A stretch of DNA of 54,671 nucleotides from Roseburia hominis (GTDB lineage Bacteria; Bacillota; Clostridia; Lachnospirales; Lachnospiraceae): assembly GCF_021531695.1 (NCBI RefSeq), contig NZ_JADYUI010000015.1, positions 1-54,671 of the forward strand, written 5' to 3'. Shown in pieces: positions 1-8,588 of the stretch. The notes under the pieces were generated by a model, which was not told the origin of the DNA, made no database searches, and worked only from the letters and a program-made list of their open reading frames with translations. How positions within the stretch are numbered: the stretch's first letter is position 1; each line of letters opens with the position of its first letter. Position numbers and translations under genes: made by a program.

Positions 1-70
1 ATAGAAGCGAAAGTCAGCCAACACGTTTCATGACGCATTGGTGCCTTTCGCAGAAAGGCGGATTACAAAG

Positions 71-3000
71 ATGAAAGCATTTCAGGCTCCGTTAACGGAA
101 TTAAAGGATTTTGAGGATTTATCGGAACAACTTTGTACTTTACAGGGACTGGCTTTGGTTTCCGGATGTATTGATGCAGGAAAACCACATATGATTTATG
201 GAATCGGCGACGGCTTTTCAAAAGTCGTCGTTGCTTCCAGTGAACAAAAGGCAAGGGAATTGTATGAGGAATACCGCTTTTTTGATAAGGAGGCGGTCTA
301 TTTTCCGGCAAAAGATATTTTATTTTATCAGTCTGATATTCATGGAAATCTTTTGACCAAAGAACGGATTCTGGCATTGCAGGCGATTTATGAGAAAAAA
401 CAGGTCACTCTTTTTACGACGTTTGATGCTTTGATGAATGAACTGGCAGAGCCGTTTTATTTTACGGATGCAGTGAAGAAGTTTACAATCGGAGATACCG
501 TTGATATGGCAAAGCTGCAAAAAGAGCTGGTCAATATGGGGTATGTGCGCAATTATCAGGTGGAAAGTGCCGGTGAATTTGCTGTAAGAGGTGGAATCTT
601 AGATATTTTTCCACTTACGGAAGAAAATCCATTTCGTATGGAACTTTGGGGAGATGAAATAGATTCTCTTCGTAATTTTGATGCGGAAAGTCAGCGAATG
701 ATTGATAATTTAGATGAAATCACAATTTATCCGGCGTGTGAATTTGTACTAACGGAAGAAACAAAAGAGGCAGGAGTAAAAGCAATCAAGGAAGATTGCA
801 AAATACTTTATGATCGTTTCCGGAAGGAAATGAAAACGGAGGAAGCATATCGTATAAAAACGCAGACGGAGGCTTTTTTAGAAGAATTAACAGAACTTGG
901 CGGAATGGAAAATGTTGATTTCTATCTGCCTTATTTTGTGAAAGAAACCGTGTCGATTCTGGATTATTTTTTGTCGGAACACACGATTGTATTTTTAGAT
1001 GAACCACCGCGGAGTGTGGAAAAGGGACGTGTTACCGAACAGGAATTTGCAGAGAGTATGAAGCAGCGACTGGAAAAAGGATATTTATTACCGGGACAGA
1101 TGAAAACGCTTTTTTCATATAAAGAAATTCTTGCAAAATTATCCCGGATGAAATGCGTGGGACTTGCTGCATTAGAGTTAAAGGAAAAAGAGCTTGAAGT
1201 AAAAATGCACTATAATGTCCAGATGAAGAGCGTTAATCCTTACAATAACAGTTTTGAACTGTTGGTAAAGGATTTAAAACGATATAAAGACAAGGGGTAT
1301 CGTGTCATTCTGCTGTCCGGCTCAAAGACAAGGGCAGAACATCTGGCAGCAGATCTCATGGAAGAGGGAATAACAGGCTTTTATTCGGAAGATTTTGACA
1401 GGCAGGTTAAACCGGGAGAGGTTATGACCGCATATGGTAAAGTGAAAAAAGGATATGAGTATCCTTTGTTAAAGTTTGTGGTTATTTCGGAAAGTGATAT
1501 TTTCGGTGCAGAGAAGAAAAAAAAGAAAAAGCGCCGGATTTATGAAGGAGAAAAGATACAGAGTTTTAGTGACCTTAATATAGGAGACTATGTAGTACAT
1601 GAAAATCATGGACTTGGGATTTACCGGGGGATCGAAAAGGTCGAGGTTGATAAAACAGTCAAGGACTACATTAAAATTGAATATGCCAAGGGTGGGAATC
1701 TCTATATTCTGGCGACACAATTGGAATTGATTCAAAAATATGCCGGTTCCGATGCAAAAAAACCGAAATTAAATCAGCTTGGCACCAAAGAATGGGATAA
1801 GACGAAAACAAAAGTACGGGGAGCAGTAAGAGAGATTGCCGGAGATCTGGTAAAACTCTATGCAGCGAGGCAGGAAAAAGAAGGATTTGTATATAGCGAG
1901 GATACAGTATGGCAGAAGGAATTTGAGGAAATGTTCCCATTTGAAGAGACCGAGGATCAGGAAATAGCCATTGAGGCAACAAAGCGCGACATGGAAAGCA
2001 AAAAAATCATGGATCGCTTAATTTGCGGAGATGTTGGATATGGAAAGACCGAGGTTGCGATTCGTGCTGCCTTTAAAGCCGTACAGGATGGAAAGCAGGT
2101 TGTATATCTGGTTCCTACGACAATCCTGGCACAGCAGCACTATAATACCTTTGCACAGCGTATGAAGGATTTCCCGGTACGTGTAGATTTACTGTGTCGT
2201 TTTCGAAGTGCATCGGAGCAGAAAAAGACGATTGAAGACTTAAAAAAAGGTATGGTCGATATTGTAATCGGAACACATCGCGTGTTATCAAAGGATGTTG
2301 TCTTTAAAGACCTGGGACTTCTTATTATAGACGAGGAGCAAAGGTTTGGTGTCGGGCATAAAGAAAAAATCAAGCAGTTAAAAAATAATATTGACGTTTT
2401 GACATTGACGGCAACGCCGATTCCAAGAACACTTCATATGAGTCTTATCGGTATTCGCGATATGAGTGTTCTGGAAGAACCGCCGATGGACCGCATGCCG
2501 ATTCAGACTTATGTCATGGAATATAATGAGGAGCTTGTACGAGAGGCAATCAACCGGGAAATGGCGCGCGGCGGACAGGTGTATTATGTGTTTAATCGTG
2601 TAAATCAGATTGCGGATGTTGCGACGAAGATTGCATCTCTTGTGCCGGAGGCAAATGTTGCCTTTGCACATGGTCAGATGAAGGAAAAAGAGCTTGAGGA
2701 TATCATGTACAGCTTTATTAATGGAGAGATTGATGTGTTAGTATCCACAACGATTATTGAAACGGGACTTGATATTTCAAATGTCAATACCATGATTATT
2801 CAGGATGCCGACAATCTTGGACTTTCCCAGCTTTATCAGTTAAGAGGGCGTGTTGGAAGATCAAACCGTACAGCATATGCATTCCTTATGTATAAACGGG
2901 ATAAAATGTTAAAAGAAGTTGCGGAAAAAAGGCTTGCGGCAATTAAAGAATTTACCGAGCTTGGCAGTGGATTTAAGATTGCCATGCGTGATCTGGAAAT

Positions 3001-3595
3001 TCGTGGTGCGGGAAATCTTCTTGGTGCAGAACAGCACGGGCATATGGAAGCAGTTGGTTATGATTTGTATTGCAAAATGTTGAATGAGGCGGTAAAAGAG
3101 GCAAAGGGTATAGAAACAGAAGAGCATTTTGATACCACGATTGATATTGACATTGATGCATTTATTCCTACCGGTTATATTGCAAATGAATATCAGAAGT
3201 TAGATATTTATAAACGAATTGCTGCAATTGAAACGGAAGAAGAAAAAGATGAGATGATGGATGAACTGATTGACCGATTCGGAGAACCGCCAAAATCCGT
3301 GAACAATCTGCTTTTGATTGCGCAGATAAAGGCAAAGGCGCATGCAGGTTATTTTGTAGAAATTGCACAAAAGGGAGACGAGTTAAAATTTGTACTTTAT
3401 GAGAGAGCAAAAGTAGATGTGACAAAAATACCGGAATTTGTAGCAGGTTATGAAGGAAAGGTAAAATTTGTTGCGGATAATAAGGGACCCTATTTTGTAT
3501 ATCAGTTAAATATGAATTCAAAAGAAAAAGTGACAGATGTTTCAAACCTGGTGTTGCAATTTTTGGAAGACGAAAGATGCCTCTGCAGGGAGTAA
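71..3595 (+). CDS. mfd: Transcription-repair coupling factor Mfd
   Basis: Mfd is an ATP-driven DNA translocase that removes RNA polymerase stalled at lesions and recruits UvrA. The order is canonical: UvrB-like N-terminal modules (about residues 10-340), an RNA-polymerase-interacting CarD-like domain (about 497-560, with DYVVHENHGLGIYRG), then the RecG-like helicase with Walker A GDVGYGKT (about 652-659), the DEEQ box (about 753), LTATPIPRT and the TRG/QLRGRVGRS region, and a C-terminal TRCF domain. At 1174 residues it is full length. An in-frame TTG lies at 38, but the ATG at 71 gives the family-like N-terminus (MKAFQAP) and has AAAGG at 54-58. A short open frame at 1-33 upstream is too small to assign. 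A new promoter follows at 3638, so the next gene is probably at least partly independent. Confidence 0.97.
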   Translation: MKAFQAPLTELKDFEDLSEQLCTLQGLALVSGCIDAGKPHMIYGIGDGFSKVVVASSEQKARELYEEYRFFDKEAVYFPAKDILFYQSDIHGNLLTKERILALQAIYEKKQVTLFTTFDALMNELAEPFYFTDAVKKFTIGDTVDMAKLQKELVNMGYVRNYQVESAGEFAVRGGILDIFPLTEENPFRMELWGDEIDSLRNFDAESQRMIDNLDEITIYPACEFVLTEETKEAGVKAIKEDCKILYDRFRKEMKTEEAYRIKTQTEAFLEELTELGGMENVDFYLPYFVKETVSILDYFLSEHTIVFLDEPPRSVEKGRVTEQEFAESMKQRLEKGYLLPGQMKTLFSYKEILAKLSRMKCVGLAALELKEKELEVKMHYNVQMKSVNPYNNSFELLVKDLKRYKDKGYRVILLSGSKTRAEHLAADLMEEGITGFYSEDFDRQVKPGEVMTAYGKVKKGYEYPLLKFVVISESDIFGAEKKKKKKRRIYEGEKIQSFSDLNIGDYVVHENHGLGIYRGIEKVEVDKTVKDYIKIEYAKGGNLYILATQLELIQKYAGSDAKKPKLNQLGTKEWDKTKTKVRGAVREIAGDLVKLYAARQEKEGFVYSEDTVWQKEFEEMFPFEETEDQEIAIEATKRDMESKKIMDRLICGDVGYGKTEVAIRAAFKAVQDGKQVVYLVPTTILAQQHYNTFAQRMKDFPVRVDLLCRFRSASEQKKTIEDLKKGMVDIVIGTHRVLSKDVVFKDLGLLIIDEEQRFGVGHKEKIKQLKNNIDVLTLTATPIPRTLHMSLIGIRDMSVLEEPPMDRMPIQTYVMEYNEELVREAINREMARGGQVYYVFNRVNQIADVATKIASLVPEANVAFAHGQMKEKELEDIMYSFINGEIDVLVSTTIIETGLDISNVNTMIIQDADNLGLSQLYQLRGRVGRSNRTAYAFLMYKRDKMLKEVAEKRLAAIKEFTELGSGFKIAMRDLEIRGAGNLLGAEQHGHMEAVGYDLYCKMLNEAVKEAKGIETEEHFDTTIDIDIDAFIPTGYIANEYQKLDIYKRIAAIETEEEKDEMMDELIDRFGEPPKSVNNLLLIAQIKAKAHAGYFVEIAQKGDELKFVLYERAKVDVTKIPEFVAGYEGKVKFVADNKGPYFVYQLNMNSKEKVTDVSNLVLQFLEDERCLCRE

Positions 3596-3637
3596 TTTTA
3601 AGAAAGAACAGGGGTTGATACCTGGGGAATAAAAATC

Positions 3638-3666
3638 TTGCCAGTACCCTGAAAAAGCACTATAAT
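3638..3666 (+). promoter_or_regulatory. Sigma-A-type promoter of the foldase-like gene
   Basis: TTGCCA (3638-3643) and a perfect TATAAT (3661-3666) are separated by 17 bp. They lie in the mfd-foldase gap, with the ATG at 3703 and AAAAGGAG at 3684-3691. Confidence 0.75.
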
Positions 3667-3702
3667 AAACCAAGTGACGAATGAAAAGGAGATTTAAAAG
3701 CC

Positions 3703-4845
3703 ATGAAGATAAAGAAAATGATAACCATAGTATTGTCAGGCGTTTTATGTACATCTTTTGTCATAAGCGGTTGCGGAAAGAAAGAGGTAAATCCCGATGA
3801 CGTGGTTGCAACATTGAATGGAAAGGAAATTAAACTCGGACTTGCCAATTTTATTGCACAGTATCAGGCAGTTACGTATGATGCATATTATTCTGCATAT
3901 ATGGGTGGAGCTGCGATGTGGAGCCAGGATTATTCCGGCGATGGAAATACGATGGAAGACATGGTAAAAGAACAGGTCATGGATACCATTGAGACGAATT
4001 ATCTTTTGGAAGAACATATGGCTGATTATAAGGTTGAAATCACAGAGGACGAATTAGCAGCAATGAAAGAAGCAGCAGCTGATTTCATGAAGAACAATGA
4101 GCCGGCGGCAATAGATCGTATGACGGCAAGTGAAGAAATTGTGGCAGAGATGCTTCGACTGGATACGATTCAGAAGAAAATGCACAGTGCAATTGTTGCC
4201 GAGGTTGATACAGAGGTCAGCGATGAGGAAGCAGCACAGAAGACATTTTCTTATTATAATATTACGTTGCCGGAAGAGTCTGCAGAGAATGTGGAATCTA
4301 CGGAAGCAGTAGCGAAAGAACAGGGAACAGAGGAACAGGAAGCAGAATTAAAGGATTATGCGACACAGGTAGCGGGAGCTGCAAAAGAAGATTTTGATGC
4401 AGTAAAGGATACCTATGCTCAGAGCGAAAGAACCTATTCTTATGGCAAGGATGAGGAAAGCTTCGCAAAAGAAGTAATTGCAGAGGCAGATCAATTAAAA
4501 GAGGGAGAAATTTCCGATTTAATTGAAACAGAAGATGGTCAGTATTATGTAATCCGTCTGGACAGCGAATTTGATGAGACGGCGACAGAAAGCAAAAAAC
4601 AGGAGATCGTTTCGAAACGTCAGGAGAACCATTATAAAGAAGTCTGTGATGGATATAAGGAAGAGGCGGACTGGTCGGTAAAAGAAAGCGTCTGGAAGAA
4701 TGTGACATTTATCGGAAATCAATATACCATTGCCACAAATGAAACAGAAGCAGTAGATAAGACGACAGAAAATACAGAAAGCACTTTGAATTCGAAAGAG
4801 GCAACAGAGATGGTGGCTCCGGAAGAAACAGAAATGGTAAATTAA
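3703..4845 (+). CDS. SurA/PrsA-like foldase lipoprotein
   Basis: This 380-residue exported lipoprotein has a basic N-terminus, a hydrophobic segment and a lipobox (VISGC, Cys24), so it should be anchored outside the membrane. An N-terminal SurA_N-like helical part is followed by a region resembling the end of a PpiC rotamase domain (LKEGEISDLIETEDGQYYVI, about residues 266-285). The typical PpiC start is hard to see, and the stretch around residues 190-225 is Glu/Ala-rich, so the peptidyl-prolyl isomerase domain may be degenerate. The tail is rich in Glu and Thr. By family it should help exported proteins fold; activity is inferred. It lies 22 bp upstream of the shikimate-kinase-like gene and is probably co-transcribed with it. 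Confidence 0.8.
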   Translation: MKIKKMITIVLSGVLCTSFVISGCGKKEVNPDDVVATLNGKEIKLGLANFIAQYQAVTYDAYYSAYMGGAAMWSQDYSGDGNTMEDMVKEQVMDTIETNYLLEEHMADYKVEITEDELAAMKEAAADFMKNNEPAAIDRMTASEEIVAEMLRLDTIQKKMHSAIVAEVDTEVSDEEAAQKTFSYYNITLPEESAENVESTEAVAKEQGTEEQEAELKDYATQVAGAAKEDFDAVKDTYAQSERTYSYGKDEESFAKEVIAEADQLKEGEISDLIETEDGQYYVIRLDSEFDETATESKKQEIVSKRQENHYKEVCDGYKEEADWSVKESVWKNVTFIGNQYTIATNETEAVDKTTENTESTLNSKEATEMVAPEETEMVN

Positions 4846-4867
4846 CAACATATGGAAAGAGAAAAAG

Positions 4868-5371
4868 ATGAAAAATAATATTGTTTTAATTGGAATGCCG
4901 GGAGTCGGAAAAAGTACGGCAGGTGTCGTTTTGGCAAAAGTATTAGGATATGAATTTATAGATGCGGATCTTGTAATCCAGCAACAGGAAGGAAAACTTT
5001 TACATGAAATTATAAGTGAAGTTGGAGCAGATGGGTTTATTGAGGTAGAAAACCGCGTAAATCGTGAACTTACTGTGGAAAAATCTATTATTGCCACAGG
5101 AGGAAGTGTTGTGTACGGGAAAGAAGCTATGCAGCATTTAAAAGAAATCGGAACCATTGTATATCTTAAAGTTTCTTATGATATTCTTGAGAAGCGTTTA
5201 CATGATATCAAGGGTCGCGGAGTAGTTTTAAAGGATGGACAGGATTTAAGAGGACTGTATGAAGAAAGAATTCCTCTTTATGAAAAATATGCAGATATTA
5301 TTGTATGTGAGGATAATCTTACCGTGGAAGAAACAATTGAAAAAATTGTGGAGCAATTGAACGCGAAATAG
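4868..5371 (+). CDS. Shikimate kinase-like P-loop kinase
   Basis: This 167-residue NMP-kinase-fold protein has Walker A GMPGVGKST (residues 9-17), the Asp32/Asp34 pair, a lid arginine (Arg117) and the ERIPLY motif with Arg134. Overall length and order match AroK, and shikimate kinase is the usual family name. Shikimate kinases carry an Arg in an FRxxE motif that grips the substrate carboxylate (Arg58 in the M. tuberculosis enzyme). Here that position is Ile58 (GFIEVE), and the GGG substrate loop is GGS (78-80). Asp34 is kept. It may phosphorylate something other than shikimate, or bind it differently. No other aromatic-pathway gene lies nearby. The start is the only good ATG, 22 bp after the lipoprotein gene. 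Confidence 0.82.
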   Translation: MKNNIVLIGMPGVGKSTAGVVLAKVLGYEFIDADLVIQQQEGKLLHEIISEVGADGFIEVENRVNRELTVEKSIIATGGSVVYGKEAMQHLKEIGTIVYLKVSYDILEKRLHDIKGRGVVLKDGQDLRGLYEERIPLYEKYADIIVCEDNLTVEETIEKIVEQLNAK

Positions 5372-5424
5372 GCAATCTTCCACTTCAAATGCGCAAAGCA
5401 TTAAGTGGGAGTAAGGGAGATGCC
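5371..5424 (+). other. Structured hairpin after the shikimate-kinase-like gene
   Basis: Immediately after the TAG stop, CTTCCACTT (377-385 of the 5 kb line) pairs with AAGTGGGAG (5403-5411) with one G-U. Inside, AATGC (5388-5392) pairs with GCATT (5398-5402) around a GCAAA loop. Outside, GGCAATCT (5371-5378) can pair with AGATGCC (5418-5424) with one bulge. No U-run follows, so it is not a classical terminator. It may be an RNA 3'-end structure or a remnant of an intergenic repeat. The rest of the gap to murA is AT-rich and carries promoters. Confidence 0.5.
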
Positions 5425-5582
5425 TGTGTCAGCAGGAGTGAAAGTCACGAAGTATAAAAATTTGAATATAATATCAAAGAAGAATAGTTTTTCATAATTT
5501 GTTTTAAAAATGCAAAGAATATGATATAATAGTTCTATTGATTACAAGAATATTACGTTTTCATAACATTTCTGGAAATGTC

Positions 5583-5612
5583 TTGACAAAAGAAAAAATA
5601 GGCTACTATAAT
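5583..5612 (+). promoter_or_regulatory. Sigma-A-type promoter of murA
   Basis: Perfect TTGACA (5583-5588) and perfect TATAAT (5607-5612) are 18 bp apart, about 55 bp upstream of the murA ATG at 5667, which has AGAGG at 5656-5660. A second, extended -10 (TGATATAAT, ending 5530) lies upstream with a poorer -35 and could give a minor start. Confidence 0.8.
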
Positions 5613-5666
5613 AATTTGTTTGTGAATGCCTATGGCATTCTTGAATATAATGCATAGAGGTGCGAA

Positions 5667-6959
5667 ATGGAACAGTATGTGATTAAAGGTGGAAATCCAT
5701 TAGTTGGAGAAGTAGAAATCGGGGGAGCGAAAAATGCCGCTCTTGCGATTCTTGCTGCTGCAATCATGACAGATGAAACCGTTACGATAGAAAATCTGCC
5801 AAATGTCAGAGATATTAATGTACTATTAAGTGCAATGGAAGGCATTGGAGCCAAAATAGAACGTGTGAGTGCACATAAGGTGAAAATTAATGGTTCTTTA
5901 ATTAGTAATTTGAGCGTTGATTATGAATTTATTAAAAAAATCAGAGCTTCTTATTATCTTTTGGGAGCGTTATTGGGAAAATATAAGAGTGCGGAAGTAG
6001 CACTTCCGGGTGGATGCAACATCGGAAGTCGGCCGATTGATTTACATTTAAAAGGATTTCGGGCACTTGGTGCTAATGTTGATATTCAGCATGGACTGAT
6101 TGCAGCCAGAGCAGAGAAGCTTGTCGGAACACATATTTATCTGGATAAAGTCTCTGTTGGAGCAACGATTAATATTATGATGGCAGCATCTATGGCAGAG
6201 GGTAAAACCATCATTGAAAATGCTGCAAAAGAGCCGCATGTCGTTGACGTAGCAAACTTTTTGAATAGTATGGGTGCGAATATCCGTGGAGCAGGTACGG
6301 ATGTGATTCGTATTGTCGGAGTTGAGAAGCTGCATAAGACAGAATACTCGATCATTCCGGATCAGATTGAAGCCGGAACCTATATGTTTGCTGCCGCAGC
6401 AACGAAGGGTGATGTTACGGTAAAAAATGTGATTCCAAAGCATTTGGAAGCAACGACAGCCAAGCTTATTGAAGTAGGATGTGAGGTAGAAGAATTTGAT
6501 GATGCTGTACGTGTGGTAGCAAGTAAACCGTTGCATCATACACAGGTTACCACATTGCCATATCCGGGATTTCCAACGGATATGCAGCCACAGATGTCGG
6601 TTGTGCTTGGTATTTCGGAAGGAACCAGTACCGTAACAGAAAGTATTTTTGAAAATCGCTTTAAATATGTGGATGAATTGACACGAATGGGCGCAGATAT
6701 TAAAGTGGAGAGCAATATTGCAATTATCAATGGTGTCAAGGGATATACCGGAGCCAGAGTGAGTGCACCTGATTTACGTGCAGGAGCAGCACTTGTAATT
6801 GCCGGACTTTCTGCTGAAGGGATTACAATTGTGGATGACATTCATTTTATTGAGCGTGGTTATGAAGAATTTGAAAAAAAATTAAGAACACTTGGAGCGC
6901 AGATTGAGAAAGTAAGTTCTGAGAAAGAAATTCAAAAGTTTCGGTTAAAAGTATCTTAA
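5667..6959 (+). CDS. murA: UDP-N-acetylglucosamine 1-carboxyvinyltransferase
   Basis: MurA transfers enolpyruvate from PEP to UDP-GlcNAc, the first committed step of peptidoglycan synthesis, in the cytoplasm. The 430-residue protein has the expected two-lobed EPSP-synthase-like repeats, the N-terminal GGAKNAAL motif with the conserved Lys-Asn pair, and the active-site loop GGCNIGSRPIDLHLKGF with the fosfomycin-target Cys at about residue 117. The C-terminal half has the usual DLRAGAALVIAGL motif. Low-GC Gram-positives often carry two MurA paralogues and I cannot say which one this is. It is transcribed from its own strong promoter and faces the HD-GYP gene. Confidence 0.96.
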   Translation: MEQYVIKGGNPLVGEVEIGGAKNAALAILAAAIMTDETVTIENLPNVRDINVLLSAMEGIGAKIERVSAHKVKINGSLISNLSVDYEFIKKIRASYYLLGALLGKYKSAEVALPGGCNIGSRPIDLHLKGFRALGANVDIQHGLIAARAEKLVGTHIYLDKVSVGATINIMMAASMAEGKTIIENAAKEPHVVDVANFLNSMGANIRGAGTDVIRIVGVEKLHKTEYSIIPDQIEAGTYMFAAAATKGDVTVKNVIPKHLEATTAKLIEVGCEVEEFDDAVRVVASKPLHHTQVTTLPYPGFPTDMQPQMSVVLGISEGTSTVTESIFENRFKYVDELTRMGADIKVESNIAIINGVKGYTGARVSAPDLRAGAALVIAGLSAEGITIVDDIHFIERGYEEFEKKLRTLGAQIEKVSSEKEIQKFRLKVS

Positions 6960-7002
6960 AAATAGTATTGAATGAAAAGAAGAGATTTTACTTGAATGAT
7001 AT

Positions 7003-7041
7003 GAGGCTGTCACACTAAGTTATACCTGGTGTGACAGCCTC
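7003..7041. terminator. Bidirectional hairpin between murA and the HD-GYP gene
   Basis: GAGGCTGTCACAC (7003-7015) is perfectly complementary to GTGTGACAGCCTC (7029-7041) around a 13-nt loop. It sits between convergent genes. Neither side has a clean T-run, so termination is inferred from position and stem strength. Confidence 0.6.
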
Positions 7042-7058
7042 ATTATGTAATAATAAGA

Positions 7059-8222
7059 TTAAATAATTGCTTTGATATACAAATTGCTTTGATTCAGATC
7101 AATACAGGAACCATCGTCTAATTGAACAAGAGGCTTTGAATAGACCTGCCTGTTTAGAAAGACAATCTTTGCAGTCTCACCATTGCTTAAAATAACACGA
7201 TTGTTCTGGTAAGTAGTTGCAATATTTTCCAAGAAAGTCAAAATGTACTTTGGCTTATACTTTTGCAGACCATCATTTTCAAATTCTGCAATAACCTGAA
7301 ATGGACAAAGCGGTGCACGATAAATACGTGCTGCCGTCATGGCATCGTAAACGTCAGCAATTGCAATAATAATTGCGTAGTCATCAATTTCATTTCCGGA
7401 TAACTGATTTGGATAACCGGAACCATCACAACGCTCATGATGCATCAAAACAGCATTTAAAATATGCGGATCCAGATTCTGATTTTTTAAAATATCATAG
7501 CCAAATTTAGGATGTTTATGTATTACCGCAAATTCTTCCTCGGTGAGAGCATCTGTTTTATTTAAAATATCTGAAGGGATTCTGGTTTTTCCGATATCAT
7601 GTAAAAGTCCTGCAATGGTAAGGTGTTCAATGACATTTTTGGGAAGTTTGAGCCAGATACCAATCATACGCGCAATCAGACCAACATTCAAACAATGCGC
7701 ATAAATACTGTCATTTACGGAACGAAGATTATGAATCATGTCAAAAAATTCAACTGTCGTCTGTTTCGGATGGACTAAGGTCAGAACTTTGTTTAACATG
7801 ATTTGGGTGTCCAGTGGTTTGCCGGCAATAATGTCATCAAAGATTGCTTTCAAATCATTGGCACCAAAAGTGAAATTCACCTGAAACTGTTGAAATTCAC
7901 TACTTTTCTTAATCTTTTGAGAATAGGATGGCTCAGCAACAGCTCCTTTACTCTGAGAAGAACTTTTCTGTTCATAGTGAAGGAGAGAATTGTGAGTGAA
8001 AAAATCCACTTTCTTTTCCGTTTTTTGTCCTGTGGCATTTGCAGATGCGTCTTTTGCAAAATTCTCCACAGTCACAGATTCTATGCTATAAAATTGAATT
8101 TTGGCAATTAATTGTTTGGTTAAAGTTACTCCCTGATCTACCACAAGCTGTCCGTTTTTTGTTCGTACAGGTTCTGCGGTGACCATTTCCGGAAGTAAAT
8201 CCTTTGTTTGATACGATTCCAT
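7059..8222 (-). CDS. HD-GYP domain phosphodiesterase (probable c-di-GMP hydrolase)
   Basis: This 387-residue soluble protein has a poorly conserved N-terminal part and a Ser/Lys-rich linker, followed by an HD-GYP domain from about residue 160. The metal-binding HD is in GLLHDIGKTRIP (about residue 207). The diagnostic HHERCDGSGYP motif is at about 259-269, and AIADVYDAM follows. HD-GYP proteins hydrolyse c-di-GMP to pGpG or GMP; activity here is inferred from intact motifs. No membrane segment or receiver domain is visible, so the input signal is unknown. The start is supported by a GGGGGG run just upstream. Transcription is from the -35/-10 pair at 8277-8305, divergent from the metK riboswitch. 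Confidence 0.9.
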   Translation of the reverse strand: MESYQTKDLLPEMVTAEPVRTKNGQLVVDQGVTLTKQLIAKIQFYSIESVTVENFAKDASANATGQKTEKKVDFFTHNSLLHYEQKSSSQSKGAVAEPSYSQKIKKSSEFQQFQVNFTFGANDLKAIFDDIIAGKPLDTQIMLNKVLTLVHPKQTTVEFFDMIHNLRSVNDSIYAHCLNVGLIARMIGIWLKLPKNVIEHLTIAGLLHDIGKTRIPSDILNKTDALTEEEFAVIHKHPKFGYDILKNQNLDPHILNAVLMHHERCDGSGYPNQLSGNEIDDYAIIIAIADVYDAMTAARIYRAPLCPFQVIAEFENDGLQKYKPKYILTFLENIATTYQNNRVILSNGETAKIVFLNRQVYSKPLVQLDDGSCIDLNQSNLYIKAII

Positions 8223-8276
8223 ATTTTCCCCCCAGGCTGTAAAAAAATATTCACAAAAATTTAATAATCTACCATA

Positions 8277-8305
8277 AATATACTATTTTATGCGGAATTG
8301 GTCAA
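8277..8305 (-). promoter_or_regulatory. Promoter of the HD-GYP gene
   Basis: Read on the minus strand, TTGACC (8300-8305) and TATATT (8277-8282) are separated by 17 bp, about 55 bp upstream of the start codon. Confidence 0.65.
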
Positions 8306-8345
8306 TAAAAAGTCGATAAAAAACATATGGTGAAAAAGAAAGACC

Positions 8346-8374
8346 TTGACAATTAAAAAAGATGGGTGTATGGT
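8346..8374 (+). promoter_or_regulatory. Promoter of the metK riboswitch transcript
   Basis: TTGACA (8346-8351) and TATGGT (8369-8374) are 17 bp apart. They are placed about 40 bp before the SAM aptamer, as expected for a riboswitch leader. Confidence 0.55.
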
Positions 8375-8413
8375 AATCGACAGAGATTTGAAAATTCAAT
8401 ATTGTTGCATATT

Positions 8414-8519
8414 TCTCTTATTCAGAGTGATGGAGATACATAGGATCGATGAAGTCACGGCAACCCCTTATATGGTAGGTGCCAACCTGAGCGAGTTTTA
8501 CGAGTCGAACAATAAGAGG
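8414..8519 (+). ncRNA. SAM-I (S-box) riboswitch aptamer
   Basis: The closing helix P1 is CTCTTATT (8415-8422) with AATAAGAG (8511-8518), a perfect 8-bp match. Between them lie the S-box core blocks in order: GATGGAGA, GATGAAG, CACGGCAACC, GGTGCCAACC, GCGAG and GAACAATAAGAG. The class binds S-adenosylmethionine and turns off sulfur/methionine genes when SAM is abundant. Here it precedes metK, the gene whose product makes SAM, so it should act as feedback control through the terminator just downstream. Confidence 0.95.
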
Positions 8520-8541
8520 ATTTGATTATCTTTTATATCAG

Positions 8542-8566
8542 TCCGCTTATGTAAAGCGGATTTTTT
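8542..8566 (+). terminator. Riboswitch-controlled terminator before metK
   Basis: TCCGCTT (8542-8548) pairs with AAGCGGA (8554-8560), followed by six T residues (8561-8566). It is the expression platform of the SAM-I riboswitch and ends 22 bp before the metK start. Confidence 0.85.
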
Positions 8567-8588
8567 AGTGGGAAAAGGAGATATTCTG

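Noticed and set aside
1-33. Tail of an upstream gene ending at TGA 31-33
   Set aside because: Only ten codons are available, too few to recognise any protein.
4519-5157. Long reverse-strand reading frame opposite the foldase and shikimate-kinase-like genes
   Set aside because: Composition is that of an antisense shadow of two well-supported genes, with no motif or start signal.
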